From an uncultured Barnesiella sp. (GTDB lineage: Bacteria > Bacteroidota > Bacteroidia > Bacteroidales > Barnesiellaceae_A), in the NCBI GenBank assembly GCA_904502265.1, contig CAJGDT010000001.1, positions 1 to 34,551 of the forward strand: a stretch of 34,551 nucleotides of DNA. Direction: 5' to 3'. The position numbers and the translations under genes are program-made. Position 1 is the stretch's first letter; the number at the start of each line of letters is the position of its first letter. Under the pieces are notes generated by a model. The model was not told where the DNA came from, made no database searches, and saw nothing but the letters and a program-made list of their open reading frames with translations. Positions 16,542-21,909 of the stretch are shown piece after piece.

Positions 16542-16565
16542 AAAAAAAGCTGTCGTTTGACAGCT
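16542..16565 (-). terminator. tRNA-Tyr terminator
   Basis: On the minus strand AGCTGTC (16559-16565) and GACAGCT (16548-16554) form a perfect 7-bp stem with loop AAAC, followed by seven T residues (16542-16548). It lies 8 nt after the tRNA, so the nitroreductase gene beyond it probably needs its own promoter or depends on readthrough. Confidence 0.85.
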
Positions 16566-16572
16566 CTCTTTG

Positions 16573-16655
16573 TGGGCGAAGATGGATTCGAACCACCGAA
16601 GGTAAAAACCAGCAGATTTACAGTCTGCCCCATTTGGCCACTCTGGTATTCGCCC
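16573..16655 (-). tRNA. tRNA-Tyr (GTA)
   Basis: A complete tRNA of 83 nt including the discriminator A. The acceptor arms GGGCGAA and TTCGCCC pair. The anticodon loop CTGTAAA carries GTA (16619-16621 on the complement), the T loop reads GGTTCGAATCC, and a long variable arm is present, as expected for a bacterial tyrosine tRNA. The 3' CCA is not encoded. The promoter lies directly upstream and the terminator directly downstream. Confidence 0.97.
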
Positions 16656-16667
16656 CTTTTGCGAGTG

Positions 16668-16699
16668 CAAAGATAAGCATAAAAGTATCAATTATGCAA
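16668..16699 (-). promoter_or_regulatory. tRNA-Tyr promoter
   Basis: On the minus strand TTG (16697-16699), 21 bp and TATCTTTG (16668-16675) match the Bacteroidetes consensus well. The tRNA 5' end is 12 nt downstream. Confidence 0.7.
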
Positions 16700-16786
16700 C
16701 TTTATAGCGCGCTTTTTTTGCAATATTTTCAACTTTTTTGCTGGCTCGTTCGCAATATGCTGTTATACAGCGCGTTGTATTGCTTT

Positions 16787-17296
16787 CTACTTTGCGTCGC
16801 TGAGTGACAAGATTGTCATATTTGTCATCTTTAGTGCGGTTGCGGCGCATTCGCTACCCTTGTTACCCATGCAACCACCTGCTCGGTCGAGGGCTTGTTG
16901 CATATTGTTGGTGGTAATGACGCCAAATATTACGGGTACGCTTTCTTTGAGGTTTAACTCGGTGACGCCATGTGTCACACTATCGCACACATAATCGAAG
17001 TGGGGTGTATCGCCACGTACTACGCAACCCAATACGATTACGGCATCGGGTTTGGTGTTAACGATCATGCGTTTAGCTCCGTAGGTTAGCTCTACAGTAC
17101 CGGGAACGCGCGAAATAAGGATATTCTCGGGGCATACTCCATGTTGAGTGAGAGTTTCGATGGCACCTTGCATGAGCGGAGAGATTATATTGTCGTTCCA
17201 CTCGGCGGCAACGATACCAACTTTGAGTTTCTTGCAGTGTTCAACAGAGGGCATGCCGGCTGTAAATACTTGCATATTGTCACTTACATTTGCCAT
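16787..17296 (-). CDS. ribH: 6,7-dimethyl-8-ribityllumazine synthase
   Basis: RibH condenses the ribityl-aminouracil intermediate with dihydroxybutanone phosphate, the penultimate step of riboflavin synthesis, and forms cytoplasmic pentamers or 60-mers. The 169-residue protein carries VGIVAAEWND (26-35, substrate aromatic contact), SRVPGTVEL (62-70) and GCVVRGDTPHFDYV (90-103, with catalytic His99). GVITTNNMQQALDRAGG follows later. These features cover the whole active site. It starts 18 nt after a strong terminator that follows the TPR gene, so its expression may depend on partial readthrough. No FMN riboswitch is visible. Confidence 0.95.
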   Translation of the reverse strand: MANVSDNMQVFTAGMPSVEHCKKLKVGIVAAEWNDNIISPLMQGAIETLTQHGVCPENILISRVPGTVELTYGAKRMIVNTKPDAVIVLGCVVRGDTPHFDYVCDSVTHGVTELNLKESVPVIFGVITTNNMQQALDRAGGCMGNKGSECAATALKMTNMTILSLSDAK

Positions 17297-17313
17297 AGTA
17301 GTAGGTATTTTAT

Positions 17314-17345
17314 AAAAAGGGGCTGTGTTGTTACGCAGCCCCTTT
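17314..17345 (-). terminator. Terminator between the TPR gene and ribH
   Basis: On the minus strand AAAGGGGCTG (17336-17345) pairs with CAGCCCCTTT (17316-17325) over a ten-base loop, and the second arm runs on to TTTTTATAAAA. The stem is GC-rich and the T run is good. The ribH start lies 18 nt beyond. Confidence 0.8.
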
Positions 17346-17371
17346 GATATTGTGTATACTTTGTTGCTTGA

Positions 17372-18028
17372 TTATTTTACACGCTCAATGTATGAGTCGA
17401 TAGTAGCCGCTTGTTGAGAAGTGGGATACTCTTTCTTGATTTGCTCGTATACTTTCAAAGCAGCAGCTTTGTCACCGAGTTTCTCATAAACGTTGGCGGC
17501 TTTGAACAAATAGATGGGTGAGAATACCTCGTTGTTGGCAGATTTAGCAGCCTTTTCGAAGTATTTTACAGCCTCGGCTGCATTGTCCATGTTTACGAGA
17601 GCGTTACCGATAGCAGCGGTAACTGCGGGAGCTATCAAAGCATCGTTTGCGCTGAACTTGCTCAAGTAAGTCTTGGCATTTTCATAGTCGCCCATCTCGT
17701 AGTATGCCAAACCGGCGTATACGTTGGCAATGTTGCCGGCTTTAGTTGAGCCATAGTTGTCGATAACTGTAAGCAAGCCATCGAACTCTTCGTTGCCGTT
17801 AAGGGCGAGTTCGTAAGACTCTTGCTCAAATACCAATACTGATTGGAACAAAGCCTCTTGAGCCTTTTCTTCGCGAGGCTCAAAGTAGAATTGTTTCACT
17901 GCCAAAAACAATGCAATAACTGCAATGATTGCTACCAATACAGACATGATTGTCTTTTGGTTTTTTACTAAAAATCTTTCTGATGACGAAACTTCATGTA
18001 CCATTTCGTCTTTCTTTTGTTCTGTCAT
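17372..18028 (-). CDS. Membrane-anchored tetratricopeptide-repeat protein (YfgM-like)
   Basis: The 218-residue protein has a cytoplasmic N-terminus (about 1-26), one membrane helix (about 27-46, with VLVAIIAVIALFLAV) and a periplasmic region of TPR helices. Repeat-like units include AGLAYYEMGDYENAKTYLSK, ALVNMDNAAEAVKYFEKAAK and AANVYEKLGDKAAALKVYEQ, ending with a short helix. This layout resembles E. coli YfgM, a membrane TPR protein linked to SecYEG and periplasmic chaperones. Equivalence is an inference. It is followed by a terminator and then ribH. Confidence 0.85.
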   Translation of the reverse strand: MTEQKKDEMVHEVSSSERFLVKNQKTIMSVLVAIIAVIALFLAVKQFYFEPREEKAQEALFQSVLVFEQESYELALNGNEEFDGLLTVIDNYGSTKAGNIANVYAGLAYYEMGDYENAKTYLSKFSANDALIAPAVTAAIGNALVNMDNAAEAVKYFEKAAKSANNEVFSPIYLFKAANVYEKLGDKAAALKVYEQIKKEYPTSQQAATIDSYIERVK

Positions 18029-18082
18029 ATTCTTGTATTATTTTTTATTCCTTGTTTCTGAGTGCATTTTGCATTCGACCGA

Positions 18083-18090
18083 CAAAATTA
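18083..18090 (-). promoter_or_regulatory. -7 element of the TPR gene
   Basis: The minus strand reads TAATTTTG, fitting TAnnTTTG. A TTTCG at about 18110-18114, roughly 20 bp upstream, could be a weak -33 element. Confidence 0.5.
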
Positions 18091-18170
18091 ATTGTTTTCT
18101 TTTGATATACGAAATTTCGCGCTCATTTTTTTACTTACAAATTGCTAATAATGCTCGTAATTGCGCAATT

Positions 18171-18614
18171 TTACCCTTTTCGGAATCTTGATGCCATCAA
18201 AATGCCTGTTGTTGACAATATTGTTATTGCCATGATAATGAGATGGTATGCCCACGAAGGTGTTGATTTGCTCTCTATCTCATTGGGTGGATGTCGGTAT
18301 GGAATGGAATCGATGGTGTGTATTTCTTGCATTTGTATAGTTATGCTGTCTTGTCGAGGTTCGATGGTGAGAGTGTGGTGTAGAGTACCGTTTGAGATAG
18401 TGGCCATGCTGTGTGCTCCATTGCCTTGCAGCAGACTTGTGGTGTCGGAGGTGCGATTGCTGTGTGATTCGCCTTGGGTAACTATCTCTATTATAGTGTC
18501 TCTCAGGGTTATGTACTCTTTGTGACTCCTATCGGTGGGAATGTATATGGTCTTGGTACATGCTATTGTGCCGGCGAGGCCAAGGATTGTAACAATAGTG
18601 ATTAGTTGTTTCAT
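18171..18614 (-). CDS. Lipoprotein with C-terminal membrane helix (unimolecular-spanin-like)
   Basis: The 147-residue protein has an N-terminal signal (about 1-18) ending in a plausible lipobox, TIAC, with Cys19 as the lipidation site. A Ser/Thr-rich, beta-prone periplasmic stretch (20-120) follows, and then a C-terminal membrane helix (about 121-140, AYHLIIMAITILSTTGILM) and a basic tail (RFRKG). An N-terminal outer-membrane lipid plus a C-terminal inner-membrane helix is the layout of unimolecular spanins such as phage T1 gp11, which fuse the two membranes at the end of lysis. The start at 18614 overlaps the stop of the M15 peptidase gene (ATGA), which strengthens the lysis reading. The spanin assignment rests on architecture and position, not on sequence similarity. 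Confidence 0.6.
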   Translation of the reverse strand: MKQLITIVTILGLAGTIACTKTIYIPTDRSHKEYITLRDTIIEIVTQGESHSNRTSDTTSLLQGNGAHSMATISNGTLHHTLTIEPRQDSITIQMQEIHTIDSIPYRHPPNEIESKSTPSWAYHLIIMAITILSTTGILMASRFRKG

Positions 18615-19018
18615 GCGTGTATCACCTCCCCTCTGTTGTTGCCATTGCGGCAGTAGCTTACATGTATCCACGCCGGACCTTGGCTATTGCCGCGTTCCCA
18701 TATCAATTGATCGAAGGGCATATTGAGTAAAATGTCAAACAATTTTCGATTTACTTGTGGCGACTCGGTGCATATATCTGCAGCTTCTCCTGTAAGATGT
18801 TGACTATTAGGTACTCCGCCTACACATTTGTTTAGTGTTTTGCTGCGATATCCGCTATTCACGCGAATGGGTTTTCGCAATGTTTCGCGAGCCGGGTCGA
18901 GTATATGCACCGCAAGTGCTGTAAGGTTTTCTGTAACTTCGGGGGTCGGAGTGTTGTCTATATGTAGTTGTCGAGCCAGAGCACTGTCTGTAAGTTCGGC
19001 TATTGTAAAATATTTCAT
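18611..19018 (-). CDS. M15-family peptidase (endolysin-like)
   Basis: M15 peptidases are zinc enzymes that cut D-Ala-containing or other peptide bonds in peptidoglycan, and many phage endolysins belong here. The 135-residue protein consists almost only of the catalytic domain: SGYRS (55-59), the zinc motif SQHLTGEAAD (72-81, ligands His74 and Asp81) and WIHVSY (117-122, third ligand His119). It has no signal peptide, as expected for a holin-dependent endolysin. The ATG at 19018 was chosen because it overlaps the upstream stop by 4 nt and begins the conserved region (MKYFTIAEL). The open frame runs further upstream but that part has no family features. It sits between a holin-like and a spanin-like gene. 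Confidence 0.87.
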   Translation of the reverse strand: MKYFTIAELTDSALARQLHIDNTPTPEVTENLTALAVHILDPARETLRKPIRVNSGYRSKTLNKCVGGVPNSQHLTGEAADICTESPQVNRKLFDILLNMPFDQLIWERGNSQGPAWIHVSYCRNGNNRGEVIHA

Positions 19019-19248
19019 ACGCCACCTCCGTTCTTGTCGTCTGTTGTGTGTGTGCGTACTCGGTAGCTGTAGTCTACCCCGAATAAAGCTCCGGCAAAGG
19101 TTACAACTTCGCCAAAAGCAACCAATACACTCTGATGAATTTCGCCCTCGGGATGTGTCCAAAATCCCGAAAATATAAGTACTATACCTGCCAGGCACAT
19201 GACGCATGCTGTGGTGAGGTGGACTGCCAATTTATTTATATTTGTCAT
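19015..19248 (-). CDS. Small two-helix membrane protein (holin-like)
   Basis: The 77-residue protein has two predicted membrane helices (about 8-29 and 40-58) joined by a short polar turn (TRP-like THPEGEIHQS) and a charged C-terminal tail (RVRTHTTDDKNGGGV). Size and topology fit small phage holins, which permeabilise the inner membrane to release endolysin. The stop overlaps the M15 peptidase start (ATGA). The ATG at 19248 lies just after a promoter-like element, whereas the upstream extension of the frame is Lys/Tyr/Cys-rich and unlikely to be coding. No specific holin family is recognised. Confidence 0.65.
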   Translation of the reverse strand: MTNINKLAVHLTTACVMCLAGIVLIFSGFWTHPEGEIHQSVLVAFGEVVTFAGALFGVDYSYRVRTHTTDDKNGGGV

Positions 19249-19264
19249 ACTCTTATTTTTTACT

Positions 19265-19272
19265 GCAAAGAT
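19265..19272 (-). promoter_or_regulatory. -7-like element of the lysis-like cassette
   Basis: The minus strand reads CATCTTTG, one base from TATCTTTG, 16 bp before the holin-like ATG. No clear -33 element is seen, so it may be a weak or activator-dependent promoter. Confidence 0.4.
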
Positions 19273-19351
19273 GCAATGCAATAAGAGCTGACGAGTGCGA
19301 TAGAGAGAATTTGGGAAATAATATTTTGTTGTAGAATTTTTATAAAAACAC

Positions 19352-19382
19352 TTGCATATATATTTATATGTGTGTAAATTTG
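19352..19382 (+). promoter_or_regulatory. Promoter of the Hsp70 operon
   Basis: TTG (19352-19354), 20 bp and TAAATTTG (19375-19382) form a good Bacteroidetes promoter. The first gene starts at 19414. I see no heat-shock operator (no CIRCE-type inverted repeat) in the 165-bp divergent region. Confidence 0.65.
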
Positions 19383-19413
19383 CCATAATAATAACCTTTT
19401 ATTTCTATTTACC

Positions 19414-20220
19414 ATGGGATTATTTGGAAACAATAATGAGAGCGAATTGAGAAGCTTTGAGCAAACTATAGAACGTTTGAAATCGGAGTATGCTTCTCTT
19501 GAGGAAGAAAATAGAGCAAAGGATATCGAGATAGAACGCTTGAAAAAAGTGATAGAAGGTATGGGTGCTCAAGAAGAAAAAGCTTTCCCGACACCTGAGG
19601 TACCTACAGAGGAAGCCCCTGTGAATGTGCCGAGTGTCGATTATACTCCGGCATTAGAGGCACTCAATGCTTCGCTTAACGAGCTCAAGGAGCAAGCCAT
19701 TGCACAAAAGGCCTTGATGGAGGAGCATAAAGTATTGCTCGGATATCGCGACCGACAAGATGACAACATGCGTGCCATGCACAAGGAGTTGGAGCAGTAT
19801 AAGAGTGACTTCTTTGTGAAGATAACTCAACCCTACTTGAAAGCACTGCTTGACTTGCATAGCCGCTTCAATAGCACTTATACACACTTTGATCAACTCG
19901 ACAATTCGGAATGTAACTGGGAGGAGTTGTATGGCAATCTTATGAAGGAGTTTAAGAGCGCCATTATGGCCTTGAGTGACCGTGCATACAACGACTTTGG
20001 TATAGAATACTACGAGCCCGAGATAGGAGAGGAGTTTAATCGCAAGTTGCATCAACAACTGCAAGGCGATTCGGTAGAAACAACCAATCCCGAACTAAAC
20101 ACCAAGATAGCCCAAGTGGTGTGTGGTGGTTTTATCAATATCGACACCGAGAAGGTAGTGCGTTATGCACGTGTGAAAGTGTATAAGTATACCGAGGCAA
20201 CCCCGACAACAGAATCTTAA
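19414..20220 (+). CDS. GrpE-like nucleotide-exchange factor
   Basis: GrpE proteins release ADP from Hsp70. The 268-residue protein opens with a coiled coil (about 10-50), followed by a Pro/Glu/Val-rich linker (about 55-78) and a second long helical region (about 80-190). The last 60 residues resemble the GrpE beta domain: GEEFNRKLHQQLQ (205-217), then KIAQVVCGGFINIDTEKVVR (231-250) and ARVKVYK (252-258). This follows the GrpE pattern of an F-x-P-x-x-H-like segment, a 'VxxVxxxGY' helix-strand and a final 'RPAxVxVxK' strand. It is longer than ordinary GrpE (about 190), with the extra N-terminal coiled coil. The Hsp70 gene starts 28 nt later, which supports a dedicated pair. The chromosomal dnaK-grpE genes would be elsewhere. 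Confidence 0.75.
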   Translation: MGLFGNNNESELRSFEQTIERLKSEYASLEEENRAKDIEIERLKKVIEGMGAQEEKAFPTPEVPTEEAPVNVPSVDYTPALEALNASLNELKEQAIAQKALMEEHKVLLGYRDRQDDNMRAMHKELEQYKSDFFVKITQPYLKALLDLHSRFNSTYTHFDQLDNSECNWEELYGNLMKEFKSAIMALSDRAYNDFGIEYYEPEIGEEFNRKLHQQLQGDSVETTNPELNTKIAQVVCGGFINIDTEKVVRYARVKVYKYTEATPTTES

Positions 20221-20248
20221 GAGTAAACAAACAAAAATATATAGAACT

Positions 20249-21841
20249 ATGGCAAACGATAAAAGTAGAGCCGTATATGGCATAGACTTGGGTACAACAT
20301 TTAGTTGTATTGCACAAGTAGACCGATATGATCAAGCAGTGGTACTTCGCAACTTCGAAGGCGATGCAACTACTCCTTCGGTAGTGTACATCGAGTCGGA
20401 GAGTAACATGATTGTGGGTAAAGAGGCTAAGAACCAATTGGCTGTGGAGCCCGAAAAGACTGTAGCGTTTATCAAACGCGAGATAGGTAATGATGAGGCT
20501 TTCGACAAGAGCAAGAATACAACACCTATGCACCTCGACCCTGTTGAGATCTCGGCGCTTATTCTTAAGAAACTTGTACAAGATGCCAATAACTTGGGCG
20601 AAAATCCCGAGCCTATCACCGACGTTGTTATTACTTGTCCCGCATACTTTGGTAACAAAGAGCGCTTGCAAACCAAACAAGCCGGTATCAGTGCCGGTCT
20701 CAATGTGTTGGCTATTATCAATGAGCCTACTGCAGCCGCTATCTCGTATGGATTGAAGGTCGACGAGCGTCGCACTATTCTTGTATATGACCTCGGTGGT
20801 GGTACATTCGACGTTACCATTATTGCCGTTAACGGTGGTGCTATCAAGGTTATTGCTACCGGTGGTGACCACCACTTGGGTGGTGTCGACTGGGATACCG
20901 AGTTGGCTAAATATGTGCTCAACACATTCAACTCTCAAAATGGCACTTCTTATGAGTTCGATTCACTCTCGCCCAATGCTCGTTATGAGTTGTTGCTCAA
21001 TGCCGAGAACTGGAAGAAGAACCTTACTGCCAAGCAAAAGGTTAAGATTAACTTCTCGTATGAAGGTAAATCGGTTAACTTTGAACTTCCTCGTGAGACA
21101 TTTAATGCCATTACCGAGGATCGCTTGAATGAGACTATCGATGCAACACGCAAGATTATCGAGCTTGCTGAGGAGAAGGGCTATAAGAAAATCGACGAGA
21201 TTATCCTTGTAGGTGGTAGTAGTAAGATGCCTCAAATCAAGGATCGCGTAGAGGCTGAGTTTGGCTTGCCTACTCACATTACCGACCCCGACGAGTGTGT
21301 GGCTAAGGGTGCTGCTATCTTTGCCATGAACGAGGCTTATGATGCTGCCTTGAAGAAATCGGAGGAAGAGGGTACTAAGGCTCCCGAACCTCTCATGACC
21401 AAGCGTACTCGCGTAGTTAATGTAACAAGTAAGACCTACGGCCTTGGTCTTATCGATAACCAAGTGGGTAACATGATTTTTGCCAACACAACATTGCCCG
21501 TATCGCGCACTCGTGTGTTTGAGACAGTACGCGACGGTCAAACCGGTGTAACATTGCCCATCTACGAGAGTGACTTTACCGATGAGGAGAAAGACCAAAC
21601 TGTTGAAGACCGCTTCTGTAACTTGGCTACCGAGGATATATCGGAATTGAAGTTGACAGGCAACCACCCCAAAGGAACCGAGATTAAGGTTACATTCAGC
21701 ATTAGCGAAGAGGGTATCCTCAGTGTTAACGCTACTCGCGAAAGCGATGTAATAGACTTCCAATTGAAGGTGGCAGGTGTGAAGAGTGAAGATGAGTTGA
21801 GAAAGTCTCAAAACTTCATTGCTAACGCCACTGTTGAATAA
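20249..21841 (+). CDS. Hsp70-family chaperone lacking the lid domain
   Basis: The nucleotide-binding domain is intact: phosphate-1 GIDLGTTFS (11-19), catalytic Lys76 in FIKREIG, connect-1 INEPTAAA (157-164), phosphate-2 DLGGGTFD (181-188) and the adenosine motif LVGGSSKMPQI (320-330). The interdomain linker, DVLLLD in DnaK, is not recognisable; KRTRVVNVTSKTYGLG (385-400) stands in its place. The beta substrate-binding domain (about 395-510) is present, with ISEEGILSVNAT. The protein then ends at residue 530 after a short helix, so the roughly 100-residue helical lid and C-terminal tail of DnaK (638 residues) are missing. It lies between the GrpE-like gene and the large membrane protein gene. 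Codon use is biased towards the highly expressed set. It is not the housekeeping DnaK. Confidence 0.93.
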   Translation: MANDKSRAVYGIDLGTTFSCIAQVDRYDQAVVLRNFEGDATTPSVVYIESESNMIVGKEAKNQLAVEPEKTVAFIKREIGNDEAFDKSKNTTPMHLDPVEISALILKKLVQDANNLGENPEPITDVVITCPAYFGNKERLQTKQAGISAGLNVLAIINEPTAAAISYGLKVDERRTILVYDLGGGTFDVTIIAVNGGAIKVIATGGDHHLGGVDWDTELAKYVLNTFNSQNGTSYEFDSLSPNARYELLLNAENWKKNLTAKQKVKINFSYEGKSVNFELPRETFNAITEDRLNETIDATRKIIELAEEKGYKKIDEIILVGGSSKMPQIKDRVEAEFGLPTHITDPDECVAKGAAIFAMNEAYDAALKKSEEEGTKAPEPLMTKRTRVVNVTSKTYGLGLIDNQVGNMIFANTTLPVSRTRVFETVRDGQTGVTLPIYESDFTDEEKDQTVEDRFCNLATEDISELKLTGNHPKGTEIKVTFSISEEGILSVNATRESDVIDFQLKVAGVKSEDELRKSQNFIANATVE

Positions 21842-21867
21842 GAAATATTATACCCTACCCATAGAGG

Positions 21868-21887
21868 TTGTGTCACATGTGACACAA
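21868..21887. promoter_or_regulatory. Perfect 20-bp palindrome inside the Hsp70 operon
   Basis: TTGTGTCACATGTGACACAA is identical to its reverse complement. It lies in the 68-nt gap between the Hsp70 and 840-residue genes, 22 bp before the ATG at 21910. In RNA it would form an 8-bp stem with a CATG loop and no following T run. It could be a protein-binding operator (half-sites TGTGTCA) or an mRNA hairpin that tunes the downstream gene. The sequence alone does not decide. Confidence 0.8.
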
Positions 21888-21909
21888 GCTTGTGTTTGAA
21901 TATATATAG

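Noticed and set aside
16489..16596. N-terminal extension of the nitroreductase
   Set aside because: It would translate through the end of tRNA-Tyr and its terminator. The family sequence begins at the ATG at 16488.
18171..19248. Calling the lysis-like cassette a prophage
   Set aside because: No integrase, terminase, capsid, tail or attachment-site repeat was seen on either side; the neighbours are ordinary chromosomal genes.
20135..20938. Minus-strand open frame across the start of the Hsp70 gene
   Set aside because: It overlaps the intact Hsp70 ATPase domain and lacks any protein-like pattern.
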